Shown piece after piece: positions 35,269-44,058 of a DNA stretch of 64,000 nucleotides. The position numbers and the translations under genes are program-made. This DNA comes from Aliiruegeria haliotis (GTDB lineage Bacteria; Pseudomonadota; Alphaproteobacteria; Rhodobacterales; Rhodobacteraceae). Position 1 is the first letter of the stretch. The number at the start of each line of letters is the position of its first letter. The notes under the pieces are model-generated. The model worked only from the letters and a program-made list of their open reading frames with translations. It had not been told where the DNA came from and searched no databases. Location: positions 1 to 64,000 of the forward strand of contig NZ_PVTD01000007.1 in the NCBI RefSeq assembly GCF_003003255.1, given 5' to 3'.

Positions 35269-35589
35269 ATGTCAGTTCTGAAGCAACGCAAGCAATCGAT
35301 GGAAACCAAGTTCGCCCGGGATGGCGAGTTGGAGTTTCATGCCCGGATCCGAGCCTTCCGCAGCCTCGCGGCCTGGGCCAGGAGTGAAAACGGCGGCACC
35401 TCGGCGGATGAAGAGGCATTCGTCAAGGCGTTGATCCGAGAAGACATGCGGCAACCCGGTGACGAGGCCGCGTTGGCCGTCGCCCGAGACCATCTTGGCG
35501 GGTTGGTGGAGGATGCTCGGTTGCGGGCGAAGCTGGAAGAATTCACCCGCGATGCCCGGTCAGCTGCAATGCTTGCCAAGGCAAGCTGA
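35269..35589 (+). CDS. DUF1476 / ATP synthase zeta-subunit-like protein
   Basis: A 106-residue helical protein. METKFARDGELEFHARIRAFRSLAAWA aligns well with the zeta inhibitor of alphaproteobacterial F1-ATPase (AKFAHDxExxFKxxARRNxLLGxWAA), and DEEAFVKALIREDMRQPGDE matches the following helices. The inhibitory N-terminal tip, usually FDDRE, is replaced by LKQRK. Most relatives carry a single zeta gene elsewhere, so this may be a divergent, stress-controlled paralogue. GAAAGGAG precedes the ATG. A strong terminator follows. Confidence 0.72.
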   Translation: MSVLKQRKQSMETKFARDGELEFHARIRAFRSLAAWARSENGGTSADEEAFVKALIREDMRQPGDEAALAVARDHLGGLVEDARLRAKLEEFTRDARSAAMLAKAS

Positions 35590-35613
35590 CTGACATGTAA
35601 CCCGATAAAGACG

Positions 35614-35654
35614 CGGCGCGCCGAAAACCCGTTTCGGCGCGCCGATCTGTTTTT
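35614..35654 (+). terminator. Rho-independent terminator after the zeta-like gene
   Basis: CGGCGCGCCGAAA and TTTCGGCGCGCCG form a perfect 13-base-pair stem with a five-base loop, followed by ATCTGTTTTT. It closes the DUF2333-DUF1127-zeta unit, 25 bases after its last stop. Confidence 0.92.
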
Positions 35655-35877
35655 GGTGTGTTCCGATCCGGAGACCGACTACGCATTTTCCCTCGCGCCG
35701 GAGCTGTGTCGACGGGCACTCCAGTCAACCACGCCGAAAGGATCAAACCCGCCCCTTCAGGACCGCAGTCCGTAGGCCGTAGGCATCTTCGCAACCTCGG
35801 GATTGATCCGACGCCAGCCACCTGGGTGCGCGCGATTGCCACTACCGATTGTGGTGACAGAACCCCGTGGAAAGCCC

Positions 35878-37095
35878 CTATTCGATCACCCGGAAGTTCT
35901 CCCGGTGTTCGTCGCTCAGGCTGAGACCCAGGCCCGGTTCGTTGCCGATCCGGATTTTCCCGTTTTCGGCCAGCGGCTCACCCTTGAACAGATACCAGAA
36001 CAGCTCGTTTCCGATCTCCACCGGGTTGGGCGGGAAGTACTCCACGATCGGGCAGATCACCGAACTGAGCGACAGATGGAAATTGTGCATCTGCCCGGCA
36101 TGGGGCACGACGGGCACGGAAAATGCCTCCGCCATCGCGATGATCTTGCGTGCCTGGCTGATGCCGCCGACACGGTTGGTGTCGAACTGGATGTAATCGA
36201 TGGCGCGAGCCTCCAGCAGACGACGGAAGCCATAGATCGTGTGCTCGTGCTCGCCGGTCGCGATAGGAATGCGACTGTCGCGGCGCAACTCGGCAAAGCC
36301 TTCGACGTCATCGGCGATCAGCGGCTCCTCGACCCACCGCAGCCGGAACTCCTCCAGCCGGGGCAGCATCTGGCGGGCGTATTCGAGCGTCCAGCCCATG
36401 TAGGCTTCGAGCATCAGGTCGACGTCTTCGCCGATGGTGTCGCGCACAAGCGCGATGTTTTCGATGTTGCGGCGCATGCCCTCCGCACCATCCGCCGGTC
36501 CATAGCCAAGGCGCATCTTCACAGCCGTGAAACCTTGCTCGACATAGGTTTGGGCCTCTGCCCTCAGCCTGTCGGCGGGCTGGTTGTAGAGCTTGCTGGC
36601 ATAGGCGGTCAGCTCCGGTTTCACACGTCCGCCCAGCAGGCGATGCACCGGCAGGCCGGTCAGCTTGCCCATCAGGTCCCACAACGCGATATCCACGGCG
36701 CTGATGGCGATCATCGCCGCGCCCTTGCGACCGAAAGCCATGGTCTGCCGGTACATCCGTTGCCACAGCAGCTCGACATCGAAAGGCGATGCCCCCAAGA
36801 CGATCGGCGTGAGGTAGCGGTCGACAATCTCCTTGGTGACATGCGGCGCCACGGCGGCATTGCCCAGTCCCACCGCGCCGCTGCGGGTCTCGATTTCCAC
36901 CACAAGCCAGGCGTGGAACGCATAGCCCCGCATCCGGTCCTCGTTGCTGGTGACGATATCGGTGGCGCTGATGCTGATCCGCTCCGGGATCGGAGCGGTC
37001 GGGCCAGTCCATTCAAAGACGCGAGTGCGCACGGCGACGATGGGATCGTCCTGAATGGCGAACACGTGGGCCGGGGTATCAATCATGGTCTTCAT
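35878..37095 (-). CDS. Enolase-superfamily sugar-acid dehydratase (rhamnonate dehydratase-like group)
   Basis: A 405-residue MR/MLE-family protein. Active-site positions: TAVKMRLG (K193, with arginine 195 where many members have a second lysine), E230 in LMLEAYMGW (most members have aspartate here), E256/E257 in WVEEP, E282 in ATGEHEH and H332 in VVPHAGQMHN. The H-based C-terminal motif and GEHE resemble rhamnonate or related aldonate dehydratases. It is the last gene of the LacI-controlled ABC operon and probably dehydrates the aldonate derived from the imported sugar. Substrate not determinable by eye. Confidence 0.82.
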   Translation of the reverse strand: MKTMIDTPAHVFAIQDDPIVAVRTRVFEWTGPTAPIPERISISATDIVTSNEDRMRGYAFHAWLVVEIETRSGAVGLGNAAVAPHVTKEIVDRYLTPIVLGASPFDVELLWQRMYRQTMAFGRKGAAMIAISAVDIALWDLMGKLTGLPVHRLLGGRVKPELTAYASKLYNQPADRLRAEAQTYVEQGFTAVKMRLGYGPADGAEGMRRNIENIALVRDTIGEDVDLMLEAYMGWTLEYARQMLPRLEEFRLRWVEEPLIADDVEGFAELRRDSRIPIATGEHEHTIYGFRRLLEARAIDYIQFDTNRVGGISQARKIIAMAEAFSVPVVPHAGQMHNFHLSLSSVICPIVEYFPPNPVEIGNELFWYLFKGEPLAENGKIRIGNEPGLGLSLSDEHRENFRVIE

Positions 37096-37119
37096 GGCGT
37101 TTGCCTTTTCTTGGCGAGG

Positions 37120-38100
37120 TCAGGCTTCAACGCGGATCGGGCTTCGGCCCAAACGCTCTGAAAGCTGGTTTCGCAAGGTGTCGATCAGCACGACGATGAA
37201 AATGACAGCGCCGGTGATGAGAGGATAGAGGTAGGGGTCGGTATCCATCAGGACCAGCCCGTTCTGAACGGTCTGCATCAGGATGGCGCCGAACACCGGG
37301 CCGAAAGCGTTGCCGCGGCCACCGAAGAGGCTTGTCCCGCCGAGCACCGCCGCGGCGATGGCCATGAACTCCTTCTCCTGCCCGAAGGTGGAGGAGGCCG
37401 CTGCGATCTGGCTCATCAGCACCACGCCGGACAGGCCGGCGAAACCACCGCAAAGGACGAAGAGCATGAAGGTCACGCGCTCCACCGGGATACCGGCCCG
37501 GCGCGCGCCCTCGGGATCGTCGCCGATGGCATAAACGGAGCGACCAAACGGCGTTCCCGACAGCAGCAGGTGCACGAAAACCAGTGACAGGCCCGCCAAC
37601 AGGATCGGCACGGGGATGCCAAGGAAACTGGCACGGGACATTTCCAGCAGGTGCGGCGCGGCAAAGACCATCTTGGTATCTGAAATCCAGAGCCCCACCC
37701 CGCGCAGCAAGAACAGCATCGACAGGGTGACGATGAAGGCGGCCACGCGGACGCGCACCACAAAGAATGCGTTGATCGCCCCCAGCACGAGGCCGATGCC
37801 ACATCCCGCCAGCAACCAGATCAGGACCGGCGCACCGGGCATGAATACCCCGATCAAGGCGGCTGCGACATACATCGTCGCACCGACGCTCAGGTCCACA
37901 CCGGCGACCAGCAGAACAAGGCTGGCGCCGAGCGCGAGAATGGCCAGATGCGACGATTGCAGCAGGATGTTCTTTACATTTGCCCAGGTCGCGAAGCTGT
38001 CAGTGGCAGCGGAGAAGAACACCGCGACAAGCAGCATCAGGACGACCGGGACCAGATCCAGAAGGCGCGGGTTCGAAAGGCGTTGCGTGAGCGTTTTCAT
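37120..38100 (-). CDS. Sugar ABC transporter permease (RbsC family)
   Basis: A 326-residue hydrophobic permease of the CUT2 type with LVAGVDLSVGATMY near residue 65, LGGTSLFGGRGNAFGP near 265 and the EGARRAGIPVERV loop. It overlaps the ATPase stop by one base. It probably forms a heterodimeric channel with the permease encoded at 39635. Confidence 0.87.
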   Translation of the reverse strand: MKTLTQRLSNPRLLDLVPVVLMLLVAVFFSAATDSFATWANVKNILLQSSHLAILALGASLVLLVAGVDLSVGATMYVAAALIGVFMPGAPVLIWLLAGCGIGLVLGAINAFFVVRVRVAAFIVTLSMLFLLRGVGLWISDTKMVFAAPHLLEMSRASFLGIPVPILLAGLSLVFVHLLLSGTPFGRSVYAIGDDPEGARRAGIPVERVTFMLFVLCGGFAGLSGVVLMSQIAAASSTFGQEKEFMAIAAAVLGGTSLFGGRGNAFGPVFGAILMQTVQNGLVLMDTDPYLYPLITGAVIFIVVLIDTLRNQLSERLGRSPIRVEA

Positions 38101-39638
38101 CAGGCGGCCTCCACGTCCGCTGCGGTTGCGCGCGCCATTATCGCGGCACGGTCGAAGCCGCCGTCCTGGCGCTCGAAGACGCCGACATTCATGCCCCGGC
38201 TCATCACCATGATCCGGTGCGACAGACCGGCAAGCTCCTCCAGTTCAGAGGAGATCAACATGACAGCCAGCCCCTGCCCCGCCAGTTCGGCGATGACACG
38301 ATAGATTTCTTCCTTGGCGCCGACATCGATACCGCGGGTCGGCTCATCCAGGATGAACAATCGCGGCGCGTCGACCAGCCACTTGCCCAGAACCACCTTC
38401 TGCTGGTTTCCACCCGACAGCGACTTGGCCGGAAGGCGGACAAGGTCGCGGGCCTTGATGCGCAACCGGTGCGCGACGTCTTCGGCGTTGGAGACCTGTT
38501 GCTTGCGGTCCACCGGCACATGTGCGCCGCTGCCCGCTCCGGAGAGGTGGACCAGTTCGAGGTTCGTCGTCAGGCTCTGCGTCAGCAGGAGCCCTTCATG
38601 GCGTCGGTCTTCTGTCAGGAAGGCCATGCGTTTCGACACGCAGTCCCGCGGGGACGGATCGAACGGCGCGCCTTCGTAGGAGATCGTTCCGGTGCCGTCA
38701 TGCGGGTCCAGTCCGAAAAGGATCCGCGCAAGCTCGCTGCGGCCGGAGCCCATCAGCCCGGCCACGCCCAGCACCTCGCCCGCCGCGATGGAAAAGGAGA
38801 CGTCCTTCAGCACCCGTGGCTGTGTCAGCCCCTGGACTTCGATCACGGGGCGCCGCTCCCCGAGAGGCGGAACATCGGGATAGAGTTGGGAGACCGGTCG
38901 ACCGACCATCGCTTCGACAATCCCGTCGCGGGTCAGGTCCCGGGTCGCGGTGCTTTTGACGGCATGGCCATCGCGCAGCACGACGATCCGATCCGACAGG
39001 CGTTGAACATCGGACAGCACGTGGCTGATATAGACAATCCCGATACCCTGCGCCTGCAGATCGGCAATCACCTCGAACAGGCGTCGGCATTCCGGTTCGG
39101 TCAGGGATGTCGTCGGCTCGTCGAAGATGATCATGCGCGGGTTCTGGGAGACGACCTTTGCGATCTCCAGCAATTGCCGCTCGCCCGGTGCCAGCGACCA
39201 GCAAGGCGCATCGGGGGACACGTCAAGCCCCACCCGCTTCAGCGCCTCGGCCGTGGCGAGACGTTTGGCGCGGTGGTTGATGAAGGGCAGCTTCTCCCAC
39301 CGGCGGGGATAACGGCCGATCATCATGTTGTCGGCCACGCTCATGTTGCCGAAGATATTCAGCTCCTGGTGGATGAACCCGATCCCGGCCTCCATCGCGT
39401 CATTCGGCTGGGTGGGCACATAGGCGTCGCCGTTCAGGCGCATCTCGCCCGAATCCGGGCGCAGAATGCCGCCGATGATGTTCATGGTGGTGGATTTGCC
39501 CGATCCGTTTTCCCCGATCACGCCCAGGAACTCGCCCGCTTTGATGGCGAAACCGACATCGAACAGGACCTGCGTGCCAGAGAAACTCTTGTTGATGCCG
39601 CTGCATTCGAACAGCGGGACTGCCTTGGCATCCATCAC
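38100..39638 (-). CDS. Sugar ABC transporter ATP-binding protein, tandem domains (RbsA/MglA-like)
   Basis: A 512-residue double ABC ATPase. The first half has Walker A GENGSGKSTT near residue 41 and Walker B MIIFDEPTTSL. The second half has the usual degenerate Walker A (GLMGSGRSE), signature SLSGGNQQK and Walker B LFILDEPTRGID. It lies between two permease genes, overlapping each. It powers import of the sugar bound by the protein at 40773. Confidence 0.9.
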   Translation of the reverse strand: MMDAKAVPLFECSGINKSFSGTQVLFDVGFAIKAGEFLGVIGENGSGKSTTMNIIGGILRPDSGEMRLNGDAYVPTQPNDAMEAGIGFIHQELNIFGNMSVADNMMIGRYPRRWEKLPFINHRAKRLATAEALKRVGLDVSPDAPCWSLAPGERQLLEIAKVVSQNPRMIIFDEPTTSLTEPECRRLFEVIADLQAQGIGIVYISHVLSDVQRLSDRIVVLRDGHAVKSTATRDLTRDGIVEAMVGRPVSQLYPDVPPLGERRPVIEVQGLTQPRVLKDVSFSIAAGEVLGVAGLMGSGRSELARILFGLDPHDGTGTISYEGAPFDPSPRDCVSKRMAFLTEDRRHEGLLLTQSLTTNLELVHLSGAGSGAHVPVDRKQQVSNAEDVAHRLRIKARDLVRLPAKSLSGGNQQKVVLGKWLVDAPRLFILDEPTRGIDVGAKEEIYRVIAELAGQGLAVMLISSELEELAGLSHRIMVMSRGMNVGVFERQDGGFDRAAIMARATAADVEAA

Positions 39639-40666
39639 GATTTTCCTTCTGCATAGCGGAGCCGGAGCGCATCGAGCACGGCGGCCAGCAGGATGATCGC
39701 GCCCTTGACCGACAGCACGACGAACAGCGTGAGCCCGATGAACTGCATGCCCTTGTCGATGACGGTGAGCAGCAACACACCGAGGAAGGCCGCCAGCACC
39801 GATCCGCGCCCGCCAAAGAGCGACACGCCCCCGATCACGGCAGACCCGATGATGTCCAGCAACAGGTTCTGGGACAGAACTGGCGTGCCGGTTTCAAGCC
39901 GGGCGCTGTAGATCATCGCTGACAGGCCCGCACAGGTGCCGCACAGCGTATAGGCCGACACCTGCACCGCCCGGACCGGCACGCCGGAGATCAGCGCCGC
40001 TGTCGGATTGTTGCCGATGGCGAACAACCAGCGCCCCCAGGTTGTGCGACGCAGCCCGAAATCGGCGGCGACCACGACAAGGACGGTCAGGATCAGCGCG
40101 AAGGCGATCGGGCCGATGGTGCCATAGCCGATACGGGTGAACCCCGATGGCAGGCCACCGATACTGACAGATGTCGTGTGCCAGGAGGAATAGAGCACGG
40201 CCGCCCCGGAAACGAACATCATCGTCGCCAGGGTGACGATGAAGGGCGGCATGCGAATGAAGGCGACGCAGAGACCGTTGAACAGTCCGACGAGCGCGCC
40301 GAAGAACAGAAAGCAGAAGATCCCGACCGGTACGGCCAGCGCACTGTCGGCAAGGTAGCCGCCGTTGGCCGTCATCACCGATCCGGCGATCACGCTGGTC
40401 AGACCCATCGTCGCCGTGACGGACAGGTCGATCCCGGCCACGATCATGACGAAGCTCTGGCCGATCACGGCAATCAGAAGCGGCAGAAGGCTGATGAAGA
40501 TCGCCGACAAGGTGCCCGCGCCCAGAAACCCCGGCACGGCGGCGGTGACGGCGAGGGTATAGACGACCAGGAGGCCGATGACTGTGAAGGCGGGTTCGGA
40601 CAGCAGGCGCGCGATCAGAACGCGATAGCCTTGCTTCCGGGGTGGTACCGTGGTGTCGGAAACCAT
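39635..40666 (-). CDS. Sugar ABC transporter permease (RbsC family)
   Basis: A 343-residue permease with the CUT2 motif VAGIDLSVTATMG near residue 85 and VIGGVSLFGGRGSVLA near 285. The frame is open upstream to 40819, but the ATG at 40666 has an AAGGAGAATT ribosome site. It overlaps the ATPase gene by four bases and follows the binding-protein gene after a 106-base gap containing a hairpin. Confidence 0.87.
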   Translation of the reverse strand: MVSDTTVPPRKQGYRVLIARLLSEPAFTVIGLLVVYTLAVTAAVPGFLGAGTLSAIFISLLPLLIAVIGQSFVMIVAGIDLSVTATMGLTSVIAGSVMTANGGYLADSALAVPVGIFCFLFFGALVGLFNGLCVAFIRMPPFIVTLATMMFVSGAAVLYSSWHTTSVSIGGLPSGFTRIGYGTIGPIAFALILTVLVVVAADFGLRRTTWGRWLFAIGNNPTAALISGVPVRAVQVSAYTLCGTCAGLSAMIYSARLETGTPVLSQNLLLDIIGSAVIGGVSLFGGRGSVLAAFLGVLLLTVIDKGMQFIGLTLFVVLSVKGAIILLAAVLDALRLRYAEGKS

Positions 40667-40724
40667 TGAATTCTCCTTGCAACAGACGCCCGAACCTGGC
40701 GGCGTCGATGCAGCGTCGTGATAT

Positions 40725-40753
40725 CCCGCCCGGCTTCGGGAGCGCCGGGCGGG
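40725..40753 (-). other. Intercistronic stem-loop between binding protein and permease genes
   Basis: CCCGCCCGGC and GCCGGGCGGG form a perfect 10-base-pair stem with a nine-base loop, 19 bases after the binding-protein stop (minus strand). No T-run follows. Comparable hairpins follow the three other binding-protein genes in this window. Confidence 0.65.
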
Positions 40754-40772
40754 GGTTTCGAGATCTCGGGCG

Positions 40773-41768
40773 TCAGCCGTTCTGGGATTTCCAGACCAGG
40801 TAGCCCCACATCTCGTCACGCTTCTCTTCGAAGTTGTACGGGGTGATGACGAACCCAGGGTCGAGCAGAAGGTCGTCGACCTCCTTGCCGTCCCACATGT
40901 CCTGAAGCGCGTTGAGCGTCAGGTCGACTTCGAAGAACACGTTCTGCACGCCCACGGCATCCAGATACCCGTCGGCGAGGCGCGCATAACCGCCTTCGTC
41001 GCCGTCGAAACCGGCAAACAGGACGTGGCCCTCTTCGCCGCGCTTGTGCCACTTGCCGGCAACCTTCAGCGCCTGTTCGATCTGCGGGTGCAGGAAGTCG
41101 GACGAGGTAACCAGGAAGTTGATGTCCGGGTTGGCCTGCAGCGCGTTGGTCAGCCCGGCAAAGGCCACATCGGCGTTCCACTCGGTGGCGATGCGGGCAA
41201 CGACCTCGACCGTATCGGTGTTCTGATCGACGACATCGAAGAAACCGTCGCGGCGCGCGATCGCGTTCTGATCGCCCAGATCCCCGATCAGAAGCGCCGC
41301 CTTGTACTTGCCCCCCTGTTTCTTCGCCTCTTCGACGAGCGCCGTGACCGTGTCACGCATGATGGTGCGGTTGTCGGCCTGGACGGCCACCGATTTCGCA
41401 TCGCTCTCGGCGGGCGGGCGGTTGTAGTGCACCATCGGGATGCCGGCGGCATTGGCGGCACGGATGGCCGGGATCACGGCATTGGCGTCGGTCTGCACGA
41501 TCACGATGCCGTCCACGCCGCGTTCGATCATGGACTGAACCTGCTGGAACTGGCGGCTGTCGTCGAGGTTCGAGATGTTTTCCAGCATCGTCCAGCCCCG
41601 CTCGGCGATCTCGGCCTTGAAGGCGTCAAAGCTGGAGATCCAGAACGGCGACTGAAGGCTGTCAAACATGACAGCAATCGTGCGGCTTCCTTGCGCGAAG
41701 GACGCAATGGGAAGCCCTGCGGCGACCGCGCCCAGAAGGGCTGCCTTGGTGAATTCTCTCCGGTTCAT
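40773..41768 (-). CDS. Periplasmic sugar-binding protein with Tat-like signal
   Basis: A 331-residue type I binding protein. The N-terminus MNRREFTKAALLGAVAAG has twin arginines in an RREFxK context and a mild hydrophobic core ending near ASFAQG, which suggests export by the Tat pathway, unusual for this family. The mature part reads like RbsB (AVMFDSLQSPFWISSF, GVDGIVIVQTDANAV near residue 85, LIGDLGDQNAIARRDGF near 160). It is the second gene of the operon, after a Gfo/Idh/MocA gene. Confidence 0.85.
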   Translation of the reverse strand: MNRREFTKAALLGAVAAGLPIASFAQGSRTIAVMFDSLQSPFWISSFDAFKAEIAERGWTMLENISNLDDSRQFQQVQSMIERGVDGIVIVQTDANAVIPAIRAANAAGIPMVHYNRPPAESDAKSVAVQADNRTIMRDTVTALVEEAKKQGGKYKAALLIGDLGDQNAIARRDGFFDVVDQNTDTVEVVARIATEWNADVAFAGLTNALQANPDINFLVTSSDFLHPQIEQALKVAGKWHKRGEEGHVLFAGFDGDEGGYARLADGYLDAVGVQNVFFEVDLTLNALQDMWDGKEVDDLLLDPGFVITPYNFEEKRDEMWGYLVWKSQNG

Positions 41769-41804
41769 GATATTCCTCCCTTGGATGTTGAAACGGTCTG
41801 GCGG

Positions 41805-42830
41805 TCAGGTGGCGGCGACGGGTCTTTCGGCCCGTCCGGATCCGGCGGCGCGATAGGCTGCCTCGATCACGCGCAATGTTTGCAGGTTGTCGCGCCCGGA
41901 CGTCTCGGTCTCGCGGCGCGCGGAAAGACAGTCGAGCCAGTGGCGCTGGATGGCGATGACACTGTCCTGGACGACCTCCCACGGAGGCTCCATCCACGGC
42001 AGAACCTCCGGCTTGATCACTTCGCGGTGCTCACCGGCTCCCTTTCGGATGGTGACGCCGAGGTCGGGCGCGAGCACGACCGCGCCGTCTGTCCCTTCCA
42101 CCGTGACGTGGAACTGCGGGAACGGGTCGCCCGGCACCGGACTGGCGTAGGAGCATTCCACAACGCCAATGGCCCCGTTTTCATGGCGCAGCAGCAGGGT
42201 CGCGGAATCCTCGCCGGTGATCCCGGGGCGGATGCTGTCAGTCTCGCAGGACACCCGCACAACATCGCCGAGCACGGAGCGGATCAGATCGACCACATGC
42301 ACACCAACATCGAACAGGATGAAGCGTTCCAGATCGGCAAGGTACGGTTGACCTGCATAGATATCCCACGCCGTACGAAAGGCGACGCGTGCATAGGTCG
42401 GCCTGCCGATCTCTCCCCCGCGGACCACGTCAAGCAAGCGGCGCATCGGGGCCTGAAAACGGAAGTTTTCGTGCACCATCAGCGGTAGCCCGCGCGCTTC
42501 CATCATGGCCACGGCTTCCTCCGCCTCTTTCAGATCGAGCGACAGTGGCTTTTGAACGATGGCCGGCACGCCAGCGGCGGCGGCAGCCCGGATCAGGGCG
42601 CAATGGGTGTGCGGTGGCGTGATGATGTCCACGAAATCGACGAGGCCGCTACCGAGCATATCGTCTGCGTCCCGGAATCGCTGCACATCGTGGCCAGCGA
42701 TGTCGACGGCGGCCTCGAGCCGCTCCGGGTCCGAATCGCAAATTGCGGTGACGCGGGCGCCTTCGACCTCCTGCCAGCCGCGCAGATGGTTGCCTGCAAA
42801 GAACCCGCAGCCGATGACACCAACTCGCAT
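41805..42830 (-). CDS. Gfo/Idh/MocA-family NAD(P)-dependent oxidoreductase
   Basis: A 341-residue dehydrogenase with an N-terminal Rossmann fold (MRVGVIGCGFFAGNHLRG), the family motif VQKPLSLDLKEAEE near residue 97 (catalytic lysine) and a C-terminal substrate domain with FDVGVHVVDLIRS near residue 180. Members oxidise sugars, inositols or reduce related ketones. It is the first gene of the LacI-controlled operon, with GGGAGG before the ATG, and may oxidise the imported sugar to the lactone that leads to the aldonate. Confidence 0.86.
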   Translation of the reverse strand: MRVGVIGCGFFAGNHLRGWQEVEGARVTAICDSDPERLEAAVDIAGHDVQRFRDADDMLGSGLVDFVDIITPPHTHCALIRAAAAAGVPAIVQKPLSLDLKEAEEAVAMMEARGLPLMVHENFRFQAPMRRLLDVVRGGEIGRPTYARVAFRTAWDIYAGQPYLADLERFILFDVGVHVVDLIRSVLGDVVRVSCETDSIRPGITGEDSATLLLRHENGAIGVVECSYASPVPGDPFPQFHVTVEGTDGAVVLAPDLGVTIRKGAGEHREVIKPEVLPWMEPPWEVVQDSVIAIQRHWLDCLSARRETETSGRDNLQTLRVIEAAYRAAGSGRAERPVAAT

Positions 42831-42883
42831 CAAGACCTCCCAGTCACGGGCAAACCGCCGCGCTTCGCAGCGGGAACACCCAA

Positions 42884-42897
42884 TGTTGACGTCAACA
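42884..42897. promoter_or_regulatory. LacI-family operator, copy 1
   Basis: TGTTGACGTCAACA is a perfect 14-base palindrome with a central CG, as in many LacI/GalR-family operators. An identical copy lies 32 bases away. Both are in the gap between the divergent oxidoreductase and lacI genes. Confidence 0.85.
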
Positions 42898-42915
42898 GGT
42901 GCCAAAATGGAATTA

Positions 42916-42929
42916 TGTTGACGTCAACA
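42916..42929. promoter_or_regulatory. LacI-family operator, copy 2
   Basis: TGTTGACGTCAACA, identical to the copy at 42884, with centre-to-centre distance of 32 bases, about three helical turns. It probably binds the LacI protein encoded at 43000 and controls both divergent promoters. Confidence 0.85.
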
Positions 42930-42999
42930 AAAATTTTGGGCTTTCTCCTGACAGACGTCCCCGGCAACAAGTTTAACGTTTACGGAGAGGGAGCACGAC

Positions 43000-44058
43000 G
43001 TGAAGCGCAAGCCGACGATCAACGATGTGGCCCGTGTGGCCGAGGTCTCCAACATGACCGTCAGCCGGGTCGTGAACGGTCGCCCGAATGTCACCGAGGA
43101 CACGCGCCGAAAGGTCCTCGATGCAATGCAGGCACTTGGATATCGTCCGAACGCCGTCGCGCAGAGCATGCGGTCCGACAGGACACGGACTATCGGGTTG
43201 CTGTTGCCGGACATTTCAAACGCGACGAACGGCTCGGTTGCCCGCGTTGTCAGCGACCGCCTGCGCGAGATGGGCTATCGGTTCCTGCTCGGCAGCACCG
43301 GGTTCAACGTCGAAGTCGAGCTTGACTACCTGAAGGACTTCCAGAGCGGCGTTGTGGATGGCATGATCCTGTTCCTCGCGAATGATCAGGATCCCCGGAC
43401 CCGCGCGGCCCTGTCCGACATCTCCGTTCCGGCCGTCCTGGTCGATCGCTCACCGGGGATCGCGATGGACCGCGTGCTGTCCGAACACACGCACGCAATG
43501 ACGGAAGCCGTGGAGCACCTGATCGCCCACGGACACCGGAAAATCGGGATCATCATGTCCCCGAACTCGATGCGTCCCGGCCGCAAGCGGACCGAGGCCT
43601 TCCTGGAGACGATGCGTCGCCATGGCCTACCGGTCGATCCCGCTCACGTGGTCGATACGCGCCAGACGGTCGAGGACGGCTACGCCGCCGCCATAAGGAT
43701 GCTGACCGGCGATCGCCCCACGGCGCTGATCGTTGGTGCAAACCAGCAGGTTTTCGGAGCGGTGCAGGCCGTGCGGGAGCTTCGGCTGCGCATTCCGGAC
43801 GACCTGTCGCTGCTCGGGGCCGACGAGAGCCAGGCGTCGGCGCTGATCCAGCCGCCGCTGACCATGATCGAACGCGACATGGAGGCCATTGGGGAAGCCG
43901 CCATCTCGACCCTGCTGGCGCGGCTGGAAACGCCCGCAGCCCCCCTGCAAACCATGACCTTGCCATCGATTCTCACCTGCCGGGCGTCCTGTGGACCGCC
44001 GCCACTGACGGGGTCGGTTCCTGCCGGCACAATCACGAAGGGTTCCCCCTCCCAATGA
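43000..44058 (+). CDS. LacI-family transcriptional regulator
   Basis: A 352-residue regulator with N-terminal helix-turn-helix (TINDVARVAEVSNMTVSRVVNGR), hinge (ALGYRPNAVAQSMRS) and a sugar-sensing domain (IGLLLPDISNATNGSVARVV near residue 63, ALIVGANQQVFGAVQAVREL near 243). It starts with GTG after GGAGAGGGAG. Its stop overlaps the start of the 2-hydroxyacid dehydrogenase gene by four bases. It controls the divergent ABC operon through the TGTTGACGTCAACA sites. Confidence 0.9.
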   Translation: MKRKPTINDVARVAEVSNMTVSRVVNGRPNVTEDTRRKVLDAMQALGYRPNAVAQSMRSDRTRTIGLLLPDISNATNGSVARVVSDRLREMGYRFLLGSTGFNVEVELDYLKDFQSGVVDGMILFLANDQDPRTRAALSDISVPAVLVDRSPGIAMDRVLSEHTHAMTEAVEHLIAHGHRKIGIIMSPNSMRPGRKRTEAFLETMRRHGLPVDPAHVVDTRQTVEDGYAAAIRMLTGDRPTALIVGANQQVFGAVQAVRELRLRIPDDLSLLGADESQASALIQPPLTMIERDMEAIGEAAISTLLARLETPAAPLQTMTLPSILTCRASCGPPPLTGSVPAGTITKGSPSQ

